Below, piece after piece: positions 35,716 through 47,801 of a stretch of 64,000 nucleotides of DNA. The notes under the pieces are model-generated. The model was given only the letters and a program-made list of their open reading frames with translations, was not told the origin of the DNA and made no database searches. This stretch comes from Anaeramoeba ignava (lineage: Eukaryota > Metamonada > Anaeramoebidae): NCBI GenBank assembly GCA_028826165.1, contig JAPDFW010000063.1:1054001-1118000 (forward strand), read 5' to 3'. Position numbers and translations under genes: made by a program. Every line of letters starts with the position of its first letter. The first letter of the stretch is position 1.

Positions 35716-36524
35716 AATTTTAGTCATTACTTTTGAAATATCAAATTTTATTGAAATTTGTTTTTGGATTCTTTTTAGTTTCTTTTTCTTTTTCTTTTTC
35801 TTTTTCTTTTGTTGTTTCTTCTTTTTTTTTTTTTTAAATGAAACTTGAAACAAATTTTTAATTTAAAATTTTTAATTTTTGGGTTTAAAATTTAATTAAA
35901 GTTTTTTTTTGTTGCTCCAAAAATAATTAAAAGATAAATTATACAGTTGGAATTAAAGTAAAGATCAATTTGATTAAATAAGGATTTGAATTAAAAATTT
36001 AATTGAAATTTTTATTTTTTTTTTTCTTTTTTTCTTTTAAAAAAAATGATCCAAATAATTACTTAAAAACAACAAAGAATAATAAAACAAAAACTAAGAA
36101 ATTGAGATCAAAAAGATTTTTATTAGTTTGATTGTTTAATTTTATTTTATTTTTTAATTAAAATTATTTAAAAAGATCAAAAAAAAATAAATAAAACAAA
36201 AAATTTTTTTTTCTTTCTTTTTTAATTTTAAATAAAAAAATAAAAAAATTTTTAATAAAAATTAAGAATTAAAACGGTTTTAAAATTAATTTTTAAAGTA
36301 TAATTTATAATTTGGATAGTTTGTTTTTTTTATTAAATAAAGAATGATCAGAAAATAGAAGAAAATTTTCATTTTTTTATTTTCATTTTTTCATTTTCAT
36401 TTATTTTGAATTTAACAAAATCAAATAAAATCAATTAAAATCAAATAAAATCAAATAAAATCAATTAAAATCAATTAAAATCAAATAAAATCAAATAAAA
36501 TCAATTAAAATCAATTAAAATCAA
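35716..36524. other. AT-rich spacer with an ATCAAATAAA promoter-proximal repeat
   Basis: About 810 bases without a gene. It has TTTTTC repeats at 35775-35810, long A and T runs, and at 36420-36524 about ten tandem units of AAATCAAATA/AAATCAATTA ending directly at the ATG of the next gene. Confidence 0.6.
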
Positions 36525-38614
36525 ATGGGGAATTCACAAAAAATAAACACAGTAATTTCTTTAAAAAAAAAACGAGCTTATTTAAGAGTATTTGCAAATT
36601 CCAAAGAAGCAATTGTGATAGTTGATGTTTCTGGTTCTTTTGTATATGTGAATAGCTCAAGTTTGGAGTTATATCAAGCTTCAAGTGAATTAGAGCTTTC
36701 CATGCACAAGTTTTTAAACTTAAGTGCAGTTAATCAACCACAATTGGGGGTATCTTCTGAACAAGCCGAAATTAAAATCATAAACACTGTTTTAAAGTTC
36801 GTTTTTTTTTCTTTTTTAAATTTTTTCTTTGATCCACTTTTTTTTTTCTTTGAAAATTATTTGTTTTATTTATATTTTTTTTTATTTAATTTAAATTCCA
36901 AATTTTTTGGAATTGATTTTTTTTTAATTTTATAATTTAATTTAATTTAATTTCGATCAAATGATCTATTTCTATTAAAATTAAATTAAGATTAAAAATT
37001 ATAATTAAAATTAAAATTAAAATTAAGATTAAAATTAAAATTAAAATTAAAATTAAAATTAAAATTAAAATTAAAATTAAAATTAAAATTAAAATTAAAA
37101 TTAAAATTAAAATTAAAATTAAAATTAAGATTAAAATTAAAAATTAAAATTAAAATTAAAATTAAAATTTAAAGATTAAAATCTTATTCATCATAATAAT
37201 AATATTTTTTTTCTTTTTTTTTTTATATAATTAGTGAGCCAAATCAAACAACTGATTTTGATTGGGTTTTAAAAACAATAAAAAAAAAAGAGATTTGTGT
37301 TCATATTTGGGTAAATTTAAATTCAAACTCACAGTTCAAATCAAAATCAAAATCAAAATCAAAATTCAAATTCAATTCAATATTCAATTCAATATTCAAT
37401 ATTTAATATTCAATATTCAATATTCAATATTCAATATTCAATATTCATTATTCAATTCAATATTCAATATTCAATATTCAATTCAATATTTAATATTTAA
37501 TATTCAATATTCAATATTCAATATTTAATTAAAATTAAAATCAAAATTAAAATTAAAATTTAATTCAATATTCAATTCAATATTTAATTCAATTCAATAT
37601 TCAATTCAATATTCAATATTCAATATTCAATATTCAATTCAATATTTAATATTCAATATTCAATATTTAATATTCAATATTCAATATTCAATTCAATATT
37701 CAATTCAATATTTAATATTCAATTCAATATTCAATATTCAATATTCAATATTCAATATTCAATATTCAATTCAATATTCAATATTCAATATTCAATTCAA
37801 TATTTAATTCAATATTCAATATTCAATATTTAATATTCAATATTCAATATTCAAAATTAAAATTAAAATTAAAATTAAAATTAAAATTAAAATCAAAATT
37901 AAAATTAAAATTAAAATCAAAATTAAAATTAAAATTAAAATTAAAATTAAAATCAAAATTTAATTCAATATTTAATTTATGATAAAGGCTACACTAGTCG
38001 ATTTAGCAGGAGATATCACTCTTAAATTTATTATCAGACCAACAATCAACTTTTTAGATCCCAAAGTAATGAAAAGCCAAGAAATAAAGTTTTCAACACC
38101 ACAACTTTTAAACATTGATGAAAACGATCTATCTTCAACAGATCATTTCTCAAGTACAGAAAATCAGACAAACCAAAACCCTCAAAAACAGATTCTAATA
38201 TCGCTTGAAGATCAAGATCTTGAAGACACACTTGAAAACAAAATTGATGAAATAAAAATGACTGTTCGTTCTTCAGATGATCCAGATATTGAACTAAGAA
38301 TTGTGAAAGTTCTTAATTCTCTTCATAATTTAAGTACAAATTGGCTTTCTTCAAAAAATACCGAAATCCAAAAACTGTCAGAAAAAATTCAAATTGAACG
38401 TCAAAGTTTTCGCAAAAAATATCAACAATTAGAGTCTCATTTACAAAGAAGATTAGATGGTTATGAAACTGAAAGAGACGTCAAAAAAAATGTTGTTAGT
38501 GAAAATAAAGAGCTTAAAGAAAAATTCCATTTTTTGATAAAATTAATTCGTGATCAATTTCAAGTCACAGAAAAACTTTATTCTTTTTATCGAAGTGATC
38601 TTTCCACAATTTAA
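36525..38614 (+). CDS. PAS-like domain protein with C-terminal coiled coil
   Basis: Three exons, 36525-36796, 37235-37310 and 37988-38614, 975 nt, 324 aa. Residues 20-60 (RVFANSKEAIVIVDVSGSFV, then YVNSSSLELYQ) look like the start of a PAS fold: the IVIVD strand, GSFVYVN, and a helix with the ELYQ pattern. The rest of the fold would run through KKKEICVHIW and ATLVDLAGDITLKF. PAS domains bind small ligands or partners and usually sit in signalling proteins. After an acidic, Gln/Asn-rich linker the C-terminal 120 residues are strongly charged and heptad-like (QKLSEKIQIERQSFRKKYQQ), a probable coiled coil. There is no kinase, cyclase or DNA-binding domain. Exon 3 starts at 37988; the upstream ATG at 37979 lies in the intron acceptor region. 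Intron 2 is an ATTCAATATTCAATATT array. Confidence 0.72.
37325..37980. repeat. ATTCAATATTCAATATTT repeat, intron 2 of the PAS-like gene
   Basis: Tandem ATTCAAT/ATATTCA units, flanked by and mixed with AAAATT hexamers. Intron 1 of the same gene instead holds an AAAATT array at 36975-37175. Confidence 0.93.
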
Positions 38615-38829
38615 AAGCAAATGAAAAAGATCTTAATTTTCCTTTCTTTTTCTTTTTTCTTTTTCTTTTTTCTTTTTCTTTTTTTTCTTTTTCTTTTCAT
38701 TGTTTGATTTTTTTTACAAAAATAATTAAACAAAAAAACAAATTTCGAAGATTAAATTTTATTTAATTAATTTATTATTTTATTTAATTTATTTAATTTA
38801 ATTTAATTTATTTAGTTTATGATTTTTTT
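38615..38829. other. Spacer between convergent PAS-like and PAP2 genes
   Basis: About 215 bases. It holds TTTTTCTTTTTC pyrimidine runs after the PAS-like stop and TTTAATTTAATTTATT repeats before the PAP2 stop on the other strand. Both transcripts must end here. Confidence 0.6.
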
Positions 38830-40390
38830 CTAAGAAGACCATCCAAAAATTTCTGCTGATCTTGAAATGTAAAAAAAACAAAGTAAAATGAAAAAAGCGA
38901 TCCAAACAAACCAAGCTCCAGTTATTTTCACAACATTATATTTTTGATTTTCTTGGGGATTTTCAGAAACCAATTCTTGAGTAAAACGATTGACACATTT
39001 CAAATCCAAAGAATCAAAAGAATCCGAAATCTTTCTATAACTTTTCTTCAAGAAAGACCAACCAAGATGATAATAAGTAATAACAAAAACCAAGACATCA
39101 AAAATCAAGTAAGAGAATCCTTGGAGTATCCAGCAATACATATTATTTGGATCATCTTTTTGGTATGTGAGAGCAGAATCTGCCTTGAGAAGTGGGATCG
39201 CAGCAACTAACTGAAACACACTATCAAAAATAAGAGTCCAGTATTGCGGAACTCGTGTTGAATAGAAATAGAGAGCAACACCAAGTGAACCCCCAGTTAC
39301 TACTTGTCCTACTGAGTGAAATCCTAATGTAACTCTTTCTATCATTGCAAGTATTAATATAACAACTCCAACAATTCTTGATAATATCGGAAAATATATT
39401 GCTTCGTCAAAAAGAAAACTACCTAATAATCCTCCTGTCATAGAATCTCCTGATGGCATTCCATATATTGATCCAACTGGTGAAAATTCTCCAGTTCCTT
39501 CGATATCGCATATACACTTATATAATTTATTTAATTATTATATTATTATATATTAATTATTATATTAATTATTATATTAATTATTATATAAATTATTATA
39601 TAAATTATTATATAAATTATTATATTAATTATTATATTATTATATATTAATTATTATATTAATTATTAAATAAATTATTATATTAATTATTATATAAATT
39701 ATTATATTAATTATTATATTAATTATTATATAAATTATTATTTAAATTATTATATAAATTATTATATAAATTATTATATATTAATTATTATATAAATTAT
39801 TATATAAATTATTATATAAATTATTATATAAATTATTATATAAATTATTATATTAATTATTATATTAATTATTATATATATTAATTATATAAATTATTAT
39901 ATAAATTATTTAAATGAATTTTGAATAAAAGATTAAAACACACTGGACGGCGTTGACGAAAGACTGTATATAACATAACATCCAAAACAAATGCATAAAC
40001 AAGACGATGAACAAAATTTAATAAAACAAATTGAATTCTAAAAAATTTTTTAATTGAAGAATTTGAAGATAATTTTTTTGTTCCAAAGACAATAACAGGT
40101 AACACAATAATAGCAACAACTCCAAACGTCATTAATGTAACTGGATTAAAATATTGATAGAACATATTTCCATAAATCGTTCCAACACCAAGAGGGATTT
40201 GCTTAAAGCATTTATTAAAGAACTACAATTAAAAAAATTTTTTTTGAATTGAATATTTTTTTTTTAATTGAAATTTTTTTTATTGAATTTTTACATTATT
40301 ATTTAATTGATTCTTGCATGAAGGCTTTATTCCTTGAATTGATTGTAAGATTGATAATAAAATTATAATTGAAATAATAAGTGATTTCAT
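38830..40390 (-). CDS. PAP2-superfamily membrane phosphatase
   Basis: Three exons, 40390-40295, 40222-39944 and 39516-38830, 1,062 nt, 353 aa. It has a signal peptide (MKSLIISIIILLSILQSIQG) and about six hydrophobic segments. The three phosphatase motifs are recognisable. Motif 1 is YTVFRQRRPC (RP kept, the leading Lys replaced by Tyr). Motif 2 is GMPSGDSM (PSGD where most have PSGH). Motif 3 is ERVTLGFHSVGQV (Arg and the nucleophilic His kept, the final Asp replaced by Gln). PAP2 enzymes remove phosphate from lipid phosphates such as phosphatidate, sphingosine phosphate or dolichyl diphosphate, acting at the luminal face. Substrate cannot be told. Intron 2 starts GTGTGT and is a TTATATAATAAT array. 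The first exons are partly duplicated at 41470-42060. The start codon lies 155 bases from the ATG of the divergent gene at 40546. Confidence 0.88.
39520..39910. repeat. ATTATTATATAA repeat, intron 2 of the PAP2 gene
   Basis: About 390 bases of ATTATTATATAAATTATT and ATTATTATATTAATTATT units, between exon 2 (ends 39944) and exon 3 (starts 39516). Confidence 0.93.
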
Positions 40391-40545
40391 TTTAAATCTT
40401 AACAAAAAAAAAAGAAGCAAAAATAAAAAAATAAATTTTTCATTTTTTTTTTATTTTAACCATTTTTTATTTTTGTTTTAAAAAAATTTTTTTAGTTTTC
40501 TTCTTTTCTTTTTTTCTTTTCTTTTTATAAAAAATAAAATTCACA
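40391..40545. promoter_or_regulatory. Divergent promoter between PAP2 and the 1,200-aa protein gene
   Basis: Only 155 bases separate two start codons on opposite strands, so both promoters must share this segment. It has poly-A and poly-T runs and TTTCTTTTC repeats; no defined element is recognised. A slightly decayed copy of the whole segment lies at about 41952-42078. Confidence 0.6.
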
Positions 40546-43500
40546 ATGTCGAAAAGAATATCAAGAATTGCGAAAGAAATGCAAATAAAAAGACAAACAA
40601 TGTCTTCTCAATCTATTTCTGATTTTAAAAACCAATTAAAATTCTATCAAACAAATGGTTAATTTTTTTATCTTTTTTTTTATTTAAATGAATTGGTTTT
40701 TCCAAATAACAAAAAAAGCAGAAATTATTATAATTATTATAATTAACATTTTGAAAAAAATTTTTTAAAATTGAAAATAATTATGATCAAATTCAAATGG
40801 AATGATCAAATTAAAATCAAATTAATAATTTAAATCAAATTAATAATATAAATCAATTTTATAATTTAAATCAATTCAACCACAAAACAAAAATAATAAA
40901 TCAATTTTATAATTTAAATACAATTCAATCACAAAGCAAAAAAATAATTCAATTTTATAATATAAATCAATTTTTATAATTTAAATCAATTTTATAATAT
41001 AAATCAAATTTATAATTTAAATCAAATTAATAATTTAAATCAAATTAATAATTTAAATCAAATTTATAATTTAAATCAATTCAACCACAAAACAAAAATA
41101 ATAAATCAATTTTATAATTTAAATCAATTCCATAATATAAATCAATTTCATAATATAAATCAATTTAACCACAAAACAAAAATAAATCAATTTTATAATT
41201 TAAATCAATTTTATAATTTAAATCAAATTTATAATATAAATCAATTTTATATAAATATTAATATAAATTATTATATAATTTAAATCAAATTTATTATATA
41301 AATCAATTTTATAAATTTAAATCAATTTTATATAAATTAAATTATTTATAATTTAAATCAAATTTATAATTTAAATCAAATTTATAATTTAAATCAAATT
41401 ATATAATTTTAAATCAAATTTATTATTTTAAATTATTATAATAATTATTATATAAATTATTATATTAATTATATAAATTATTATATAAATTATATAAATG
41501 AATTTTGAATAAAAATCACAAAGCAAAACGAAAGACTGTATATAACATAACATCCAAAACAAATGCATAAACAAGAATGAACAAAATTTAATAAAACAAA
41601 TTGAATTCTAAAAATTTTTAATTGAAGAATTTGAAGATAATTTTTGTTCCAAAGACAATTTAAACAAATAATAATATAAATCAATTTAAAACGTCATTAA
41701 TGTAATAATTTAAATCAAATTAATATTTTAATAAATCGTTCCAACACCAAGAGGGATTTGCTTAAAGCATTTATTAAAGAACTACAATTAAAAAAATTTT
41801 TTTTGAATTGAATATTTTTTTTTTAATTGAAATTTTTATTGAATTTTACATTATTATTTAATTGATTCTTGCATGAATTTTTATAATTTAATTACAATTG
41901 TAGATTGATAATAAAATTATAATTGAAATAATAATTGATTTCATTTTAAATCTTAAAAATTCAAGCAAAAATAAAAATAAATTTTTCATTTTTATTTTAA
42001 CCATTTTTATTTTTGTTTTAAAAATTTTTAGTTTTCTTCTTTTCTTTTTCTTTTCTTTTTATAAAAATAAAATTCACAATGTCGAAAAGAATATCAAGAA
42101 TTGCGAAAGAAATGCAAATAAAAAAAGACAAAACAATGTCTTCTCAATCTATTTCTGATTTTAAAAAAAATAAATCAATTTTATAATTTGAAACAAATGG
42201 TTAATTTTTATCTTTTTATTTAAATGAATTGGTTTTTCCAAATCAACAAAAGCAGAAATTATTATAATTATTATAATTAACATTTTGAAAAAAATTTTTT
42301 AAAATTGAAAATAATTATGATCAAATTCAAATGGAATGATCAAATTAAAATCAAATTAATAATTTAAATCAAATTAATAATATAAATCAATTTTATAATT
42401 TAAATCAATTCAACCACAAAACAAAAATAATAAATCAATTTTATAATTTAAATACAATTCAATCACAAAGCAAAAAAATAATTCAATTTTATAATATAAA
42501 TCAATTTTTATAATTTAAATCAAATTAATAATTTAAATCAATTTTATAATTTAAATCAATTCAACCACAAAACAAAAATAAATCAATTTATAATTTAAAT
42601 ACAATTCAATCACAAAGCAAAAAAATAAATCAATTTATAATTTAAATCAAATTAATAATTTAAATCAATTTTATAATTTAAATCAATTTTATAATTTAAA
42701 TACAATTTTATAATTTAAATCAAATTTATAGTATAAATCAATTTAATAATTTAAATCAAATTCATAATTTAAATCAAATTTTTAATTTAAATCAATTTTA
42801 TAATTTAAATCAATTTTATAATTTAAATCAATTTTATAATTTAAATAAAATTAATAATTTAAACACAAATCAAATCAAAATTAGACCAAAAAAATTATTT
42901 AGCTCCTCTTATAGATTCCTTTTTTGAGCATCAAGAAGGAATAATGTTAAAATATAAAAATGTACCCTTTTATATTTCACCAGATGGAAAAATATACGAT
43001 TTATATTACCATCAAATTTATTCGAAAGATGGTGAAAATTCTCAAGAATTTAGAACCACATCTGAAAATTATTATGATATATTACTTCAACAACTTTCTC
43101 CACATGATTTGGAAAATATACCAAATTTCCCAGATTTTAGTCAATGTAATTCTTATTCAGAATTTGAAGAAAAAGCAATTCAATGGAAAGAAGATATTCT
43201 ACAAAGATTGGGTTTTATTAAATTACCCAGATTACTTGGAAGAACTTATCCTCGTCCAAAATTTCATGAAGATAAGGTTTTTATTAAAATTAATTTAATA
43301 TATAATACCTTATATTTTTTGATAAAATTAAAATTAAATCACGAACTCAAAAATTTCTCATAAACTCATTTTTATTCTTATATTTTCCAAAATCAAAATC
43401 AAAATCAATATCAAAATCAATATCAAAATCAAAATCAATATCAAAATCAAAATCAAAGATTCATAAATATTTTGAATCTGATGAAAAAATTATTACAGAT

Positions 43501-46500
43501 TTTTCTTCGCCAAGAGATTCTTCAGATGCTAATAAATCAGGGAAATTAAGAACATCTTTATCAAGTGTAAAAAATGATTTTGATGAAAATGAACCAGACT
43601 ATCAAAGTGAAAAAGAAATACGTTCGGAATCAACTGAAGAAAAAGAAGTAAATTTATTTAAAATTAAAATTAAAATTAAAATTAAAATTAAAATTAAAAT
43701 TAAAATTAAAATTAAAATTAAAATTAAAACTAATATTAAAATTAAAATTAAAATTAAAATTAAAATTAAAATTAAAATTAAAATTAAAATTAAAATTAAA
43801 ATTAAAATTAAAATTAAAATTAAAATTAAAATTAAAATTAAAATTAAAATTGAAATTAAAACTAAAATTAAAATTAAAATTAAAATTAAAATTAAAATTA
43901 AAATTAAAATTAAAATTAAAATTAAAATTAAAATTCAAATTAAAATTAATATTAAAAGAATCGATCAAAAATGGTAAATCCTTCTCTTCGTTTTTATGAT
44001 GGAACAGACCTTCTAATTCGCCAAAATGAAAGTTGGAAAAATTATTTAATTCCACCAACTCCAAAAGCTCAATATTATTTAAGTTATGAAGGTAAATTTA
44101 TTACAAAACGAATTATAGTTTAGTAATAAAAAAAATTAAATGAAATTAAATGAAATCAAATTAAATTAATAAATTATAAAAATGAAAGAATTTGAAGAAG
44201 CTTATTATAATTGGGGACAAATTGTTTTGAGTCAACTTCCACAAATTCCTCCACATCCAAAAAATTTTGAAGAAATGTATGGGTTTCTTACTGGAGAAGA
44301 AAGAATTCAAAAAATTCAAAAAAGAATGTTAAAAGAAAGTCAATTTGATTATGTATTTTATTATTAATTTAACTTATTTTTTGGATCTTGCTTTTATATT
44401 TATATATTTATATATATTTATATTTATTTTAAAGAATAAATATGAAACAAAATTGAAAAAGAAAATTATTAGATTGAATTGGTATGATTTATGGAGGAAA
44501 AAAATTGAGAGAAATACTCTTTTTTATTCCATTTCATTTGGGCATGGATCTAAAATTGGATTTTCAAATATTTTTGCAGATTTAAAACAAAATCAAAAAC
44601 AAAATCAAAATCAAAATTTAAATTTAAATGAAAATCAAAATCAAAATCAAAATCAAAATCAAATTAAAAATCAAAATCAAAATCAAAATGAAATTAAAAA
44701 TGAAAATCAAAATGAAAATCAAAATGAAATTGAAAATCAAAATCAAAATCAAAATCAAAATCAACTGACTGAATCAAAAAAAGAAATTTACAATTTTCTT
44801 GATAAAATATATTCCAAAATCAAAAATAATATTCATGATTTTAATTCAATTTCAAAACCAATTTTGGGTCAAATTTATGGCAAAATAAAAACAAATGAAA
44901 TCGAATATTCAAAAAAATATCAACAAAAAATTAATTTACCATTAAGAAGAACTGGTTTAACAGAAAATCTACTAAATGAGTCTTATCAAATACCAATAGA
45001 AATGAAAGTAAATCATAATTTTATTACCTTTGCAAACAAATTCTTAAATCATATATTGATTTAAAATTAAATTTAAATTGATTTAAAATTAAAATTAAAA
45101 TCAAATTGATTTAAAATTAAAATTAAAATAAAATTGATATTAAAATTAAAATAAAATTGATTTAAAATTAAAATTAAAATTTAGAAGGAAGACATAGATT
45201 TCTCATTTCCAGATTATGATTTATCTCTAAAAATTGAATATTCCCAAATTCATGATCCAAAATATTTACAAAAAATACAATCAGAATTAAATACAATTAA
45301 TGAAAACGCAAAGTTAGATGAATTTAAATATTTAACTAATGCAAATAAATATTCAAAAAAGGTAGATTTTTTCCTTTTAACAAAAAACAACAACAATAAA
45401 ATATAATATTAAAAAATAAAATTTCATTTTATTAGAATTTGCAAATTTATAAGCAAAAAATTGATAAATTAACTGAAGCAGGAACTCCTCTTACAGTTGA
45501 AGAATTAAAAGAAGTTTTTCATTTTAATATTGGAATTGATCAATTATCAAATTTTTTATTAGAACTTGTGCTTGTAAAATACCAAGAACAAACCATTTCT
45601 TCATTCTTTCAACTTTCAGTTACAAAAGAAAATTTTTCACAAATTTTAAATTTATTTTATGAAAATCATTCTCTTGAATTTCATTTTAGAGTAAATTATA
45701 GAAAGAAACAAAAAAAGAGAGAGAGAAAAAAAAAGACTAAAATTTATAATCATTTTAAAATGGAAATAGTTTTCTCAATTCATTTCTGAACTTGTTCAAA
45801 CAAATTTAGGAAGATCATTAATTAATCATTATTTGAATAATCACGAAGTATTGAATCTTTATTATATCGCTTACTCAGTAAATATGACTGATAATAATCC
45901 TCAACCGATATTTCCTTATTCAAAATTGATCCAAATACTTTGCAAAATTGTACATATTAATTTAAATTTAAATTTTAATTTAATTTGATTCATTTTAATT
46001 TTTATTTGATTTCATTTGGAAAGAAAAACAAAAACAGCATTTTGGATCAATTCGAAAATATTTTTTTCATAAATTATTACTTATCAATTATACAATCGCA
46101 AATGACATCTGAGAGTCAAATGTTTTCATTTGTTTCAGGATCAAATGAAATTACAAAGAAAATGAAACAATTCACATCAATTATGATAGATAATCTCAAA
46201 AACAATTCAAATGCAATTATCAATAATTTATTTGAGGGAATAAATTCTCGATCAACTTTAATTTCTGAATATTATGCATTCATTTTGAGGAAATTATTTC
46301 TGTATAAAAATGGAGATATTGAAGTAATTTGTTTTTTATTTCCATTTTTTGCAATTAACTTAATTTCCAACAAAAAACAAAAAACAACTTTCTTTTCTCT
46401 TTCTTTTGATTGCTTTTTTATGATCAAATTAAGAAAATTCTCATGCTTGACGAAAGTAAATTATTCGAGAACATTCGAAAATTAGGAAATAGTAAATACA

Positions 46501-47801
46501 GTCATTCTCAGCAATATTGCCAAGTTTTATGGAGAACATTAATTTCAAACAATAAATGGCTTAATTTTTTAACTGAAAAATACTCTAAAAATTACCAATT
46601 TTTGATTCTTGATATTTATCCACCAAACAAAATTGAAAACGAAAATGAATTTGAAGTTGAAAATAAACATCGTTTGATGAACTTGTTGTTGTGCCAATTC
46701 CTGAAAACAGCGTTTGATAAAATTGACTTGAAAAAGAAGAAGAAAAAGAAGCTAACTTATGATCTTTTAAGAGCAAAACTGTTTTTTGACTTACTTTCTC
46801 AATGTGAATATCATGTTACAATCAATTATTTCACTGAAACCTTGATTTTTATGACTAAAATTATGAAAATTATGGCAAAGAAATTCCGCAAAATATCAGC
46901 AATATCAACAGAAATGCCAACAAACATAGATGATTTCGATCTTCTGAATTCGTATCTGTTTATTTCTTTGGATCATTTGAAGATCATCATCTCAATCATC
47001 TTGAAACTTCCCAAAAATCTTAGTCAAGCGCAGAAGAACCTAGTTTCGTTCTTCAGGAACTTATTCGCGAGGAACAAGTTTTCACGCTTTTTGTTCAGAA
47101 TCCAAGCATTTTTTCATCAATTATCTTGATATTCCGCAATTGCAAAAGTTTTGGATTGAGCGAATATTTATGGGAATTGATTTATAAATTAATTCTTTAT
47201 CATAATGGCTTCATTGGCAAGTTGATCCAGAATAATCAATTAAACTCAGTTATTGAACTGATTTCTCCAAGTTATCATATTTCTGTTGTTGTTTATGGAT
47301 TAGAACATTTCAAGAAAATATTCAATATGGTTAATGAAGAACGAAATAAAATCAAATTAACAAAAAAACCTTCTCGAAATAAACATTCTTTGAAAACAAT
47401 TGAGAAGGATATTAAGTCCTTTATTGATTATTTTGAAGAAAATTCTTTTTTCGTAACATTTCATATGATTCTTAAATCATGTATTAGTTCAGAAGATCGG
47501 AGATTTATTGTAAGTTGAAAATAAAATCAATTAAAATCAAAATCAATTAAAATCAAAATTAAAATCAAAATTTATTAAAATTAAAATTAAAATCAATTAA
47601 TTATTCCACTTTTTTTTTTTAAAAAAGAATTTGGCAGAAATTTATAATATTATTTTAACAAATCCTTCTTGTTCTAAAATTTTAACTCAAGTAAATTCAA
47701 GAGAACATTATAAATTTACTTTTGATTTTTTAACTCAATTTTTTAAACAAGGTTACAAATTAAAATATAATAAGAAAACAAAAGGATATTCTTTAATTTG
47801 A
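40546..47801 (+). CDS. Large helical (ARM/HEAT-like) protein of unrecognised family
   Basis: Thirteen exons: 40546-40657, 42903-43276, 43459-43647, 43959-44091, 44189-44352, 44462-45007, 45185-45361, 45436-45690, 45770-45949, 46024-46323, 46434-46951, 47029-47509 and 47628-47801. Together 3,603 nt, 1,200 aa; phases agree throughout. It starts MSKRISRIAKEMQIKRQTMS. Residues 38-160 form a compact segment (PFYISPDGKIYDLYYHQIYS, RLLGRTYPRPKF). An acidic linker, a segment with YDGTDLLIRQNESWKNYLIP, and a Gln/Asn-rich low-complexity stretch (44590-44765) follow. The C-terminal 650 residues are almost all alpha-helical and look like a solenoid (KLTEAGTPLTVEELKEVFHF, VQNPSIFSSIILIFRN). No catalytic motif and no membrane segment. 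I infer a scaffold or adaptor but cannot name it. Exon 12 rests on a 77-base intron (46952-47028) that reconciles two overlapping frames. Confidence 0.72.
40790..42890. repeat. AAATCAATTTTATAATTT arrays and tandem duplication inside intron 1 of the 1,200-aa gene
   Basis: Intron 1 (40658-42902, 2.2 kb) holds two arrays of AATTTAAATCAATTTTATA-type units (40790-41480 and 42320-42880). Between them lies a decayed copy (41470-42300) of PAP2 exon 2, the divergent promoter and this gene's exon 1. The two arrays start with a near-identical stretch, from GAAAATAATTATGATCAAAT onward, about 1,533 bases apart. So the unit of duplication was about 1.5 kb. Confidence 0.85.
41470..42190. pseudogene. Decayed duplicate of PAP2 5' exons, divergent promoter and exon 1 of the 1,200-aa gene
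   Basis: On the minus strand 41500-41690 matches PAP2 exon 2 (CGAAAGACTGTATATAACAT and following), but the exon end with its RRP motif is missing and patches have been replaced by ATAATTTAAATCAA repeat units. 41730-41940 matches the exon 1/intron 1 region, with the start of exon 1 altered. On the plus strand 42079-42180 matches exon 1 of the gene at 40546 (same first 12 codons), then runs into repeat sequence and a TAA. Neither piece can be expressed as the original. Confidence 0.85.
43660..43955. repeat. AAAATT hexamer array in intron 3 of the 1,200-aa gene
   Basis: About 45 tandem AAAATT units with rare AAAACT and AAATTG variants. A shorter AAAATCAATATC array (43385-43455) lies in intron 2. 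The opposite-strand Asn-Phe frame is an artefact of this repeat. Confidence 0.95.

Noticed and set aside
41490-41684. 64-aa minus-strand frame resembling PAP2
   Set aside because: It is part of the decayed duplicate; it lacks all three phosphatase motifs and splice sites.
44345-44460. Membrane-protein-like start (MIMYFIINLTYFLDLAF)
   Set aside because: This is intron 5 of the 1,200-aa gene; the exon begins at 44462 after AAAAAG.
46670-46715. Alternative frame reading SFDELVVVPIPENSV
   Set aside because: Looks protein-like but is closed on both sides by stops, and no AG acceptor precedes it.
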